The notes below the pieces were generated by a model that was given only the letters and a program-made list of their open reading frames with translations, searched no databases and had not been told where the DNA came from. A DNA stretch of 64,000 nucleotides from Chitinimonas viridis. GTDB lineage: Bacteria; Pseudomonadota; Gammaproteobacteria; Burkholderiales; Chitinimonadaceae. The stretch lies in the NCBI RefSeq assembly GCF_030409555.1, contig NZ_JAUFPU010000009.1, positions 126,425-190,424 on the forward strand, given 5' to 3'. Every line of letters begins with the position of its first letter. The first letter of the stretch is position 1. Below, in pieces: positions 17,309-25,519 of this stretch. The position numbers and the translations under genes are program-made.

Positions 17309-19300
17309 TCAGAATATCTCCTGTGAGAACGATATGCGCCGTGGCAGGCACTTTGCCTTGAGTTCGGTGGCAAAGGGCGTTGGACCGCAAAAGAACATCC
17401 TTGGGGGGTGGCTGGGATGGGCCAGCAGTATGCCATCCAGCTCTTGTTCCCAATCAGGACGGCCCCAGTGGAGCGGATAGCGGCAATCCGTCAGTGCGTC
17501 GCGCCCATGCCGCAGGTGATAGTGCTCGCTGGCCAGCTGCAAGGCCAGATCGCCCAGGTCTCGCTGTACAGCGCTGCAGAACAGCTTGATGCTGACCCAG
17601 CTGGCAGCGGGGCTGTCTGCCAATTCATCCAGCAATGGCCTGATCCAGGCTATGGCGTCGGGCGTACGGCATATCCAGTAGACATAGACATGCTGCTTCA
17701 CCGGCCGCAAGCCTGCTTGCGACTGCAGGGTGATATGGCGCAGCAGTGAGGCAAACGGTGTGATACCTATGCCGCCTGCTACCAGTATGGTGACATCGTG
17801 ACGCATGGCGATGGCGCTGGGGGCGGAATAGGGGCCATCCAGCTCCGCAGGCATGGGCAGGCTGGCGCCACCCGTCTGGCGTGCCAGTGCATGTAGCTGT
17901 CCAGTCCACAAGCCGGCATTGCGGATGTGCAGGGTCAGCTTGTCCTGGCCTGGGGCAGAGGACAGGGTAAAGGGATGCCACTGCTGGCGGTCGATTTCGG
18001 GCAGGCGCAGATAGACATAATCGCCGGCACGAAACTGAAAGCCGCTAGGGCGTTGCAGTTCCAGGATGGTGATCTGTTCGGCTGCTGCTTCCATGCCGAC
18101 CACGCACGAGAGCTTGGACTTGCGCCTGGCCTGGAATAGGAGATTGATGCCGAATAACAGGCCGGGCAGCAGAAACCATAGCCAGAACTGCGGGCTATGC
18201 CACAGCATAAGGCCGAACCAGGCCCAATACAGCTTGTGGCTGAACTTGAACCAAGCGTAACGGCCTGGCTTGCGATAGAAGCGCTGCCTACCCAGGCCGG
18301 CCATGATGGCGATGACCACCAGCAGGATGACGCCCGTGATGCCCAGCGCGGTTTGCCAAAGAAAGGCGGACAGGGAATGACCCAGCGCTGCCTGATGGGC
18401 CAGTTGCCCTGCAATATGGATCAAACTGAAGACAACCAGCGAAACACCCACCAGCTTGTGCAGGCTGCGCAGGGCGCCATAGGGCATCAGGATATGCGGT
18501 AGGCGCCGGTGCAGGGTGGTGGTCAGGCTGCGTAGCATGGGCAGGCAGATCAGTGCTGTGCCTAGATTGACACACCCTGCTGCCCCGCGCGCCAGCTGTA
18601 TGGCAAGGTCAGCACCGGCGGCGCGGTAGCTTTGTGCCTGCAGGTAGAAGACCACCAGGCATAGCAGCAAATAGCTGGCCGACCAGAACAATAGCTGGCG
18701 CTGTTGCGGGGCGCCTAGCCATTGCTGCACGGTGCTGGCTTCGGTGCGCCGGCGCAACTTGCCCAGCCAGTTCACCTGCTTGCTGTTCAATTGTCCCGGC
18801 AAGGTATGCAGAGCACGAAAGCGCTGGCTGAAATCCTTTGCATCCAGTGCAGCTTGGGCCACGGTGCCGGTATCGGGTTGGTAGAAGCTATAGGTCAGCC
18901 GTCGGCACACCAGTTTCCGCCGTTCGGGTTCCAGCATGCTCAGCGTGCTGAACAGCAGCTTGCTGAACTGGCGCTGGGTCAACTCTGCTGCGCTGCCTCT
19001 CAGGGCCAGGAACGCTGCGGCCTCCTTGTCGTCCAGCAACTCGCTATCAAGTAAGGTAATGAAATGCGCCAGGCGCTCTGGCGGCAGCACGGTGGCACCT
19101 GCGCCGGCCAGGCCTTCGAACAGCACACGGCCTATATAGCTGGAACGTATACCGCTGATCTCTTTGAACTGCTGGTAGTTGATATGCCTGCGCCGCCGCA
19201 GTGCTGCCTGTGCCAGCCGATAGGTGCGTGGGCCATAGGCCGCCTGGTTGACCGGGTCGTCGTCCAGTGCCTGTAGTACGGGGATGCTGATGCTGCTCAT
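17309..19300 (-). CDS. NADPH-oxidase (NOX)-like transmembrane flavocytochrome b
   Basis: 663-aa ferric-reductase-superfamily protein. Roughly 200 N-terminal cytoplasmic residues precede about six membrane helices (200-400) and a FAD/NAD(P)-binding region. The haem-ligand histidines show NOX spacing: H281 and H295 (13 between) in one helix, and H355 and H368 (12 between) in another. The FAD motif HPFTLSSAP starts at H442, the nicotinamide motif is VAGGIGITPFASLL, and a FFCGP motif lies at the end. NOX enzymes move electrons from NADPH across the membrane to O2, giving superoxide; ferric-reductase relatives reduce iron instead. No canonical EF-hand loop is seen in the N-terminal region. It stands alone, convergent with ppsA. 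Confidence 0.85.
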   Translation of the reverse strand: MSSISIPVLQALDDDPVNQAAYGPRTYRLAQAALRRRRHINYQQFKEISGIRSSYIGRVLFEGLAGAGATVLPPERLAHFITLLDSELLDDKEAAAFLALRGSAAELTQRQFSKLLFSTLSMLEPERRKLVCRRLTYSFYQPDTGTVAQAALDAKDFSQRFRALHTLPGQLNSKQVNWLGKLRRRTEASTVQQWLGAPQQRQLLFWSASYLLLCLVVFYLQAQSYRAAGADLAIQLARGAAGCVNLGTALICLPMLRSLTTTLHRRLPHILMPYGALRSLHKLVGVSLVVFSLIHIAGQLAHQAALGHSLSAFLWQTALGITGVILLVVIAIMAGLGRQRFYRKPGRYAWFKFSHKLYWAWFGLMLWHSPQFWLWFLLPGLLFGINLLFQARRKSKLSCVVGMEAAAEQITILELQRPSGFQFRAGDYVYLRLPEIDRQQWHPFTLSSAPGQDKLTLHIRNAGLWTGQLHALARQTGGASLPMPAELDGPYSAPSAIAMRHDVTILVAGGIGITPFASLLRHITLQSQAGLRPVKQHVYVYWICRTPDAIAWIRPLLDELADSPAASWVSIKLFCSAVQRDLGDLALQLASEHYHLRHGRDALTDCRYPLHWGRPDWEQELDGILLAHPSHPPRMFFCGPTPFATELKAKCLPRRISFSQEIF

Positions 19301-19600
19301 GCCAGGTAAATACCAATAAAACTCAATGACTTATTCTTGCATATGCAATGCGCATAGAGCGTTAAGCGTACCGACAAGCAAGTTCTTGTCGGGCTTAAAC
19401 ACGGCTGCATGCCGCTGCCCGCAAGGGCTTTGTAACCATCCGGCTTTCATTGGGAAGTGAGAGGTAAATTAGATTTTCTGCATTTACGCCTCAAGTATCG
19501 TGCTGGGCTGACGATATCCAGTTCGCAAGTGCAGGCAGTGGCCGGGCGGCAAGGGATGTTCCGCTTCAGCCCAGCAGCAATGAGCTAAATCGACTTTCGC
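19301..19600. promoter_or_regulatory. NOX-like gene upstream region with palindrome and hairpin
   Basis: The perfect 12-bp palindrome TTGCATATGCAA lies at 19337-19348, 37 bp upstream of the NOX-like start, in an AT-rich stretch suitable for a promoter on the minus strand. A strong hairpin follows: CCGACAAG (19371-19378) with CTTGTCGG (19385-19392), extended by outer TTAAGC/GCTTAA arms. No T-run follows the hairpin. The rest of the region to 19600 shows no gene. Confidence 0.45.
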
Positions 19601-19627
19601 TAAAGTTTTCTCAGCGCAGGCCGATAA
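19601..19627 (+). promoter_or_regulatory. Sigma-28 (FliA) promoter of flagellin 1
   Basis: TAAAGTTT (19601-19608), 11-bp spacer, GCCGATAA (19620-19627). This equals the enterobacterial sigma-28 consensus in both boxes and in spacing. It lies 75 bp upstream of the flagellin start. Confidence 0.93.
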
Positions 19628-19701
19628 GTGAGTCAGGATTCAGCGCTGCGAGGGTTCCGCGGGCCTGAAGAAAACGCAACCTCCCATGGAGATAGACGAC
19701 C

Positions 19702-21267
19702 ATGCAAACGATCAACACCAACATTCCCTCGCTGAATGCGCAGCGCAATCTGGGCAATACGGCGAATACGCTTAACACCTCCTTGCAGCGCCTGTCTTCA
19801 GGTTTGCGCATCAACAGCGCCAAGGACGATGCTGCCGGTCTCGCGATTTCCGAGCGCTTCAGCTCGCAGATCCGCGGTATGGATCAGGCCCGCCGCAATG
19901 CTAACGACGGTGTGTCGCTGGCACAGACCGGTGAAGGCGCCCTGCAGCAGATGGGCGATATCCTGCAGCGTATCCGTGAACTGGCTGTGCAGTCGGCGAA
20001 CGCCACCAACAGCTCGTCCGACCGTCAGGCACTGAATTCCGAAGTGAACGAGCTGGTTGCCGAATTGGACCGCTTCGCCACCACGACCGAGTTCAACGGC
20101 CTCAAGATGTTCGACGGTTCCTTCTCGTCCTCCATCTTCCAGGTCGGTGCCAACGCCAACCAGAACATCACGGCGACCACCCGTAATCTGCGTACCGACC
20201 AATACGGTACCTACCAGGTCGGTAACAGCAGCCGCGCTTCGGGTTCGGACAAGGTGGCGGCTTACGATCTCTCCGGTACTGGCCATATCTCGGGCGGTAC
20301 GGTGCTGACTGCCGGTACTTTCGAGCTGCGCGGCTTCGCTGGTGCGGCCACCATCTCGGGTGTAACGGGTGATACCGCTGCCTCGCTGGCCACCAAGATC
20401 AACGCGGTGACCGACAGCACCGGTGTGACGGCAACCGCCAAGACCACGGCCAGCTTCAAGTTCAGCGGCGACACCGCCGGCTCGGGTGCCTACTCCCTGG
20501 AAGTGCTGGGTAACCAGGCCAAGGAACAGGTCGCTTCGGTCAGCTTCACCATCTCCAAGAACGAGAACGGCACGCTGAACCTGCAAGAAGCTGTCACTGC
20601 CTTCAACGACAAGTCCTCGCTGACCGGTATTACTGCCAAGCTGTCGGATAGCCGTGAAGAACTGGTGCTGGAAAACGCAACCGGTGGCAACATCACCGTG
20701 AAGCTGACTTCGCTGTCTGCGGCACAGGTCATCAGCGGTGGCTACATCTCCAGCGGCGGCACCTTCGTGGCCGATGGTGAAGTGATCGATACGGCAGAAG
20801 ACGCCCGTACCTACGGTGGTCAACTGACCTTGAACTCCACCTCGTCCTTCTCGGTCGAATCGGATGCAACGCTGGAACTGAACCTCGGTGCCATCGACGA
20901 CGACGACACCCAGGGTTTGCAGGCCAGCACGGTGCTAGCGTCTGATCTGGAGGAAGTGTCGGAGATCAACATCTCCACCGTTGAAGGTGCCACCCAGGCC
21001 CTGCGTACGGTAGACGGTGCGATTGCTGCGATCACGGCTCAACGTGCCAAGTTCGGTGCCTTGCAGTCCCGCTTCGAAGCGACCATCTCGAACCTGCAAA
21101 CGTCGTCGGAGAACCTCTCCGCCGCCCGTAGCCGGATTCGCGATGCAGACTTCGCCTCGGAAACTGCCAACCTGACCAAGGCGCAGATTCTGCAACAGGC
21201 TGGTACTGCGATGCTGGCACAGGCCAACGCGCTGCCGCAGCAGGTGTTGAGCCTCTTGAACGGCTAA
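19702..21267 (+). CDS. fliC: Flagellin FliC (copy 1)
   Basis: 521-aa filament subunit. The conserved N-terminal D0/D1 ([18 protein letters not shown]..., about 1-175) contains [13 protein letters not shown]. The C-terminal D1/D0 (about 430-521) ends AMLAQANALPQQVLSLLNG. The variable centre contains a flagellin hook-IN type module ([18 protein letters not shown]). No cysteine was noticed and there is no signal peptide, as expected for type III export. The ribosome site GGAGATAG precedes the ATG. It is driven by the sigma-28 site at 19601. It is closely related to flagellin 2 at 27774 in both ends but different in the centre. Confidence 0.97.
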   Translation: MQTINTNIPSLNAQRNLGNTANTLNTSLQRLSSGLRINSAKDDAAGLAISERFSSQIRGMDQARRNANDGVSLAQTGEGALQQMGDILQRIRELAVQSANATNSSSDRQALNSEVNELVAELDRFATTTEFNGLKMFDGSFSSSIFQVGANANQNITATTRNLRTDQYGTYQVGNSSRASGSDKVAAYDLSGTGHISGGTVLTAGTFELRGFAGAATISGVTGDTAASLATKINAVTDSTGVTATAKTTASFKFSGDTAGSGAYSLEVLGNQAKEQVASVSFTISKNENGTLNLQEAVTAFNDKSSLTGITAKLSDSREELVLENATGGNITVKLTSLSAAQVISGGYISSGGTFVADGEVIDTAEDARTYGGQLTLNSTSSFSVESDATLELNLGAIDDDDTQGLQASTVLASDLEEVSEINISTVEGATQALRTVDGAIAAITAQRAKFGALQSRFEATISNLQTSSENLSAARSRIRDADFASETANLTKAQILQQAGTAMLAQANALPQQVLSLLNG

Positions 21268-21295
21268 ACTAAGCTTTAGTGCTTAGCCTGTGAGT

Positions 21296-21324
21296 GCCCC
21301 GCCAGGCTTTATGCCTAGCGGGGC
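21296..21324 (+). terminator. Hairpin between fliC and flaG
   Basis: 12-bp stem GCCCCGCCAGGC (21296-21307) with GCCTAGCGGGGC (21313-21324), one mismatch, followed only by GTTTG. A smaller CTAAGC/GCTTAG hairpin lies at 21269-21286. It probably partly terminates or stabilises the 3' end of abundant fliC mRNA while allowing some read-through to flaG. Confidence 0.6.
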
Positions 21325-21347
21325 GTTTGCCCAAGGAGCGATTCATC

Positions 21348-21731
21348 ATGCAAATCCAGACACTGAGTTCTGCCACCACCCTGGTGAGTGGCGCCAGCAC
21401 CACCGATGCCCCTGTGGCCCGCAACCAGTACGCTGCCTCTGCGGGGCAAGCGGTAGAGGCGGTACGCGTCAGCGCAGATGCAGTCCAGGCTGTGCGCGCC
21501 AGCATAGACCCGGAAGACGTCAAGAATGCGGTAGAGAATCTGAACAAGACCTCTGCTGTATTCAATAACTCCTTGCAGTTCTCCATCGATGACTCGACCA
21601 AGCTGACCGTGGTCAAGTTGATCGACAAGGAGTCGGAAGAGGTGGTCCGTCAGATTCCTACCGAGGAAGTCCTGGCGATCGCCAAAGCCATCGACAAGCT
21701 GCAGGGCTTGCTGATCAAGGAAAAAGCCTGA
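21348..21731 (+). CDS. flaG: FlaG family protein
   Basis: 127 aa from ATG 21348, preceded by AAGGAGCG. The C-terminal FlaG domain has NNSLQFSIDDSTKLTVVKLIDKESEEVVRQIPTEE followed by an amphipathic helix, which is typical. FlaG affects filament length in some polar flagella; its biochemical role is not settled. The N-terminal third is low-complexity, rich in Ala/Ser/Thr/Val. It sits between fliC and fliD as in Pseudomonas, Vibrio and Chromobacterium. Confidence 0.93.
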   Translation: MQIQTLSSATTLVSGASTTDAPVARNQYAASAGQAVEAVRVSADAVQAVRASIDPEDVKNAVENLNKTSAVFNNSLQFSIDDSTKLTVVKLIDKESEEVVRQIPTEEVLAIAKAIDKLQGLLIKEKA

Positions 21732-21750
21732 GGGTGATTTCACTCTCAGG
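21727..21750 (+). terminator. Hairpin at the flaG stop
   Basis: CCTGAGGGTGA (21727-21737) with TCACTCTCAGG (21740-21750), one mismatch, overlapping the flaG stop codon. There is no T-run, so it may be an mRNA end stabiliser. Confidence 0.4.
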
Positions 21751-21763
21751 GTATTGCTGGGTC

Positions 21764-21779
21764 AGGCTTGAATATTGCT
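21764..21779 (+). promoter_or_regulatory. Possible sigma-54 promoter of the fliD operon
   Basis: AGGCTT-N5-TTGCT, with the GG and GC doublets exactly 10 bp apart. The -12 element is perfect; the -24 element differs at three positions from TGGCAC. It lies 41 bp upstream of fliD. Confidence 0.4.
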
Positions 21780-21819
21780 TGAAGCCAGGTTCAGCAATCA
21801 GTCGTGTAAGGAGTTTGCC

Positions 21820-24222
21820 ATGGCCATCACCACGTCGGGCGTAGGATCTGGTCTTGATATCAACGGTCTGATCACCCAACTGATGACCGCCGAGCGTATG
21901 CCTGAAAAGCAGATGGCGCTCAAGAAGGCAGAGTTCGAGGCCAAGCTGACGGCCCTGGGTTCGGTCAAGAGTGCGCTATCCACCTTTCAGGGGACGGTGG
22001 CCGGGCTTACCTCCACCAGCCAGTTCCGCAAGATGAGCGCAACGCTGGCTGACACCACAATAGGGACCGTGACGGTATCGAGCATCGCCGCGGCTTCCTC
22101 CTATTCGCTCAAGGTCGACCAGATCGCCCAGAGCCATAAGGTCAAGTCAGGCAGCTATTCGAGCATCGATTCGGTGGTGGGTAGCGGCAAGCTGACCATA
22201 CAGTTCGGCACGCTGGAGCAGATTGACCCGGCTGATCCCTCAAACCTGAATCCGGATGGCACTTACGAGCCTACCGATACCAAGTTCACGTTGAATGCCA
22301 AGCAGGCGGCCATTCAGGTCGATATTGGTCCAGGCAGCAATACACTGTCTGGCATACGCGATGCCATCAATGCCAAAAAAGCAGGGGTGACCGCCTCCAT
22401 CATCAACGATGGCGGCGGCTTCCGGTTGGTTCTGTCGGCCACCGAAAGTGGTGCCGATGCGTCGATGAAGATCAGCGTGACCGATGATGACGGCAACGCG
22501 ACCGATGCCGCAGGCCTGTCGCAACTGGCCTATGACGCTACCCAGGCTGTGGGTTCGGGCCAGAACATGACGCAGACCCAGCAAGCCCAGAGCGCGGTTT
22601 TTTACCTCGATGGCATCAAGATCACCAAGGCCAGCAATGTGGTGAGCGATGTGCTGTCTGGCGTGACCCTCACGCTGCAAAAAGCTACCGAGGGCAAGAC
22701 GACTTCTCTGAGCATCAGCCGCGATACGTCCGGCGTGGTCGACAAGGTGGGCGAGTTCGTCAAGGGCTACAACGAACTGATGGCGCAGCTCAAGGAGCTG
22801 ACTGCCTACAATGACAAGAGCAAGGAAGCGGCTGTCTTGCAGGGGGACCAGGCCATACGGTCGGTACAGACCCAGCTGAAAGGCATATTGAATGGTGTGA
22901 TGGCAGGATCGGGCGACTTGCGCCGGCTCACGGACGTGGGCATCAGTTTCGACAAGGCTGGCGTCATGACCTTTGATACCGACAAGTTCGGCAAGGCACT
23001 GACCAGCAACCCCGACGCCGTGGCCTCCCTGTTTGGCGCCTATGGCTCCACCACCGACCAGCAGGTGAAGTACATCAGCAGCAAGGCCGCCACGCAGGCT
23101 GGCAACTACCCGGTCATCATTACCGACCTGGCAACCCAGGGCATAGTGCGGGCCAATACTGTCAGCAACACTAACTTCGACCTGACGGGGCTTAGCACCA
23201 GCTTTACCATAGGCATCAATGGCAAAAGCAGCGGCAATATCACGCTGGAGGCCAAGAATTATGGCTCCATGAGTGCATTGGCCGCTGAAATGCAGACCAA
23301 GATCAATGGCGATACCGGCATCAAGGCATCCGGAATTACCGCTTCGGTGGTGTGGAATAGCGTCACCGAGCGCTTCGAATTCTCGTCCACCCGTTTTGGC
23401 AAGGAGTCGAAGGTCGAGATTGGTACCGCCAGCGCCGATGCCCAAACCATGCTGGGCATGACTACCGGCAAGCAGGCAACCCTGTTTGGCGGCACCTTGA
23501 TGTCGTCGACCATTACTGCTGGCGTCAATGACAGCCTGACGCTGAAGGTCAACGGCGGTGCAGCAACGGCCATCACCCTTGATGCAGCGGCATACGCTAA
23601 TGGCAATGACCTGGCTTTGCATATCCAGTCCAAGCTGGATGCCGAGCCAGCCTTGGCCGGTGCCAAGGTGGTTTACAATAGTGCCAATAACCGCTTGGAG
23701 TTCTTCTCGGCCAATACCGGTACCAACTCGGCGATCGAGATTACCTCGGCCAATCCCTCGGTGCGCGAAACCTTGGGCTTGTCGGTACGTGCCGGGGTGA
23801 CAACGGGCCTGGATGTGGCGGGTAGCATAGGCGGGGTGCAGGCGCAGGGGGCGGGCCAGGTGTTGACCGGGCAGGGTGAGGCGACAGGCCTGGCGTTGGA
23901 GGTTGGCGGCGGTTTGGCATCGCCCAATGGCGCAAGCCGGGGCATGGCTACCTATAACCGTGGCTTTGCCTACCAGCTGGATCAGTTGTTGACCTCCATA
24001 CAATCGAAGACTGGCACCCTGGCAGGCCGTAGCGATAGCATCAACAAGGCGATCAAGGGCGTGGACGACCAGAAGGAGCGGTTTGAGCGGCGCATGGTCA
24101 CCACCGAGGCGCGTTATCGTGCCCAGTTCACTGCGCTGGATGTACAGATTGCATCCCTGCAGAACACCAGCAGCTATCTCAATCAGCAGCTCGCGGCCTT
24201 GACTGCGAACAATCGCAGGTAG
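21820..24222 (+). CDS. fliD: Flagellar filament cap protein FliD
   Basis: 800 aa from ATG 21820 (AAGGAG at 21808-21813). FliD forms the pentameric or hexameric cap under which flagellin folds. The N-terminal FliD_N domain (GVGSGLDINGLITQLMTAE) and the C-terminal FliD_C coiled coil (YQLDQLLTSIQSKTGTLAGRSDSI) are intact. It is much longer than E. coli FliD (468) because two similar modules of about 90-100 residues are inserted in the middle, starting near 462 (FTIGINGKSSGN) and 570 (DSLTLKVNGG). Long FliD of this kind is known in betaproteobacteria. Confidence 0.95.
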   Translation: MAITTSGVGSGLDINGLITQLMTAERMPEKQMALKKAEFEAKLTALGSVKSALSTFQGTVAGLTSTSQFRKMSATLADTTIGTVTVSSIAAASSYSLKVDQIAQSHKVKSGSYSSIDSVVGSGKLTIQFGTLEQIDPADPSNLNPDGTYEPTDTKFTLNAKQAAIQVDIGPGSNTLSGIRDAINAKKAGVTASIINDGGGFRLVLSATESGADASMKISVTDDDGNATDAAGLSQLAYDATQAVGSGQNMTQTQQAQSAVFYLDGIKITKASNVVSDVLSGVTLTLQKATEGKTTSLSISRDTSGVVDKVGEFVKGYNELMAQLKELTAYNDKSKEAAVLQGDQAIRSVQTQLKGILNGVMAGSGDLRRLTDVGISFDKAGVMTFDTDKFGKALTSNPDAVASLFGAYGSTTDQQVKYISSKAATQAGNYPVIITDLATQGIVRANTVSNTNFDLTGLSTSFTIGINGKSSGNITLEAKNYGSMSALAAEMQTKINGDTGIKASGITASVVWNSVTERFEFSSTRFGKESKVEIGTASADAQTMLGMTTGKQATLFGGTLMSSTITAGVNDSLTLKVNGGAATAITLDAAAYANGNDLALHIQSKLDAEPALAGAKVVYNSANNRLEFFSANTGTNSAIEITSANPSVRETLGLSVRAGVTTGLDVAGSIGGVQAQGAGQVLTGQGEATGLALEVGGGLASPNGASRGMATYNRGFAYQLDQLLTSIQSKTGTLAGRSDSINKAIKGVDDQKERFERRMVTTEARYRAQFTALDVQIASLQNTSSYLNQQLAALTANNRR

Positions 24223-24251
24223 AATCGGCATTGGCACTGAGGAAACAATAG

Positions 24252-24728
24252 ATGGCAACCCCGATACGTAACGCGCTTGATGCCTATGGCAAGGGTGGCC
24301 TGGAGTATGAAATTGATACCGCCAGCCCACACAAGTTGATCTGCATGCTGTACGACGGTGCGATCAAGGCCATATTGCAAGCCAAGGCATTCATTGGCGG
24401 CGAAATGATTGCTGCCAAAGGGTCAGCAATCTCCAAAGCCATCGCTATCATTGAAGAAGGACTGCGTGTCAGCCTGGACAAGACGGCTGGTGGCGAGCTG
24501 GCAGAAAACCTGGACGGTTTGTACGAGTACATGTCCGCCCGCTTGCTGGAAGCGAATCTGCGTAACGATGTGGCTGCGCTGGATGAAGTACACGGACTGT
24601 TGAACCAGTTGAAATCAGCCTGGGAAGAAATCGAACAAAACCGTGTGGCGACGCTGACGGCAGCTGCGCCGCAGGTGAATGAAGGCAAACCGGAGCAACG
24701 GGTGCCACTGAGTTATGGTCGTGTCTGA
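24252..24728 (+). CDS. fliS: Flagellin export chaperone FliS
   Basis: 158 aa, helical FliS family. The motif YDGAIKAILQAKAFI is typical of the N-terminal half (ASPHKLICMLYDGAI). FliS binds the disordered C-terminus of flagellin to prevent polymerisation in the cytoplasm. The C-terminal 20 residues (EGKPEQRVPLSYGRV) are an extension. It overlaps the next gene by 14 bp. Confidence 0.94.
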   Translation: MATPIRNALDAYGKGGLEYEIDTASPHKLICMLYDGAIKAILQAKAFIGGEMIAAKGSAISKAIAIIEEGLRVSLDKTAGGELAENLDGLYEYMSARLLEANLRNDVAALDEVHGLLNQLKSAWEEIEQNRVATLTAAAPQVNEGKPEQRVPLSYGRV

Positions 24729-25053
24729 GCTACTGTCGCGCCTGGAAGCGCTGGCTGCAACCACCCAGCAACTGCTGGCTCTTGCCCGTGCCGAGCAGTG
24801 GGATGAGGTTGTGGATGCCATACAGGTGCAAACAGCGGCAACGGAAGCGTTTGCCCAGGTGAATCCACCGGCCGCGCAGCTACCGGCAACGGTGGCGGCA
24901 GAACTTGCCGCTCGCTTGACTGCCGTGCGTGAAGCGCACGAGGAAGCCTACAGCCGTATCGATGCGTGGCGGGACGAGCTAGGTCGGATATTGCAGGACA
25001 TAGATGGCGCCAAACAAAAATCCAACCGCTTGCTGAGGGCTTACGGCGGTTAG
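24715..25053 (+). CDS. fliT: FliT-like flagellar chaperone
   Basis: 112-aa all-helical protein in the FliT position directly after fliS, overlapping it by 14 bp. Pattern: LLSRLEALAATTQQLLALARAEQWDEVVDAIQVQ... then a second helix pair and a basic C-terminus. FliT is the FliD chaperone and, in enterobacteria, an anti-FlhDC factor; only the chaperone role is likely here. Sequence conservation of the family is low, so the call relies on position and the EQWDEVV-like motif. Confidence 0.75.
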   Translation: MVVSELLSRLEALAATTQQLLALARAEQWDEVVDAIQVQTAATEAFAQVNPPAAQLPATVAAELAARLTAVREAHEEAYSRIDAWRDELGRILQDIDGAKQKSNRLLRAYGG

Positions 25054-25090
25054 CGAGTTTATGTTGTGGCCGTTCTGACGGAGCAGGCTC

Positions 25091-25465
25091 ATGAATGGCA
25101 TCTTTCTTAGCTGGCAATCACTGCTGATCGCGGGCCTGCTGCTATTGGCGGCGGGTTTGTCCGTCGTGTTGCTGCGGCTGCGCCGTGAACAGCATAAGCC
25201 TCATTTGACCCATGCACTGGAAGCCGAGCAGGAATGGCTGCGTGACGAAATGGTGGCGCTCAAGCGTGAGGTGGCCGGATTGCGCGCCAGGCTGGAGGAA
25301 GATGAGCCGGTGACCGCACCACCGGAAAGCGAATCTGCCTATGGTCAGGCGCTGAAGCTGGCCCAGAAAGGGCTGGATTCTGCCGCCGTAGCCGCCAGTT
25401 GCGGCATATCGCGCGGGGAGGCAGAGTTGATTGTTGCCTTGTATCGCGCCTCTCAGCGACCTTGA
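25091..25465 (+). CDS. DUF2802 membrane-anchored protein
   Basis: 124 aa. One N-terminal membrane helix (SLLIAGLLLLAAGLSVVLL, about 8-28) is followed by a basic, coiled region (LEAEQEWLRDEMVALKREVAGLRARLEE) and a C-terminal DUF2802 helix-turn-helix-like segment (AYGQALKLAQKGLDSAAVAASCGISRGEAELIVALYRA). This family occurs next to flagellar and chemotaxis genes in beta- and gammaproteobacteria. The function is unknown. Confidence 0.8.
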   Translation: MNGIFLSWQSLLIAGLLLLAAGLSVVLLRLRREQHKPHLTHALEAEQEWLRDEMVALKREVAGLRARLEEDEPVTAPPESESAYGQALKLAQKGLDSAAVAASCGISRGEAELIVALYRASQRP

Positions 25466-25519
25466 TGACATCGTGATGCCGGCTTTCTCCAGGCACCCCA
25501 ATTCGCATCGGGAGCCAAC

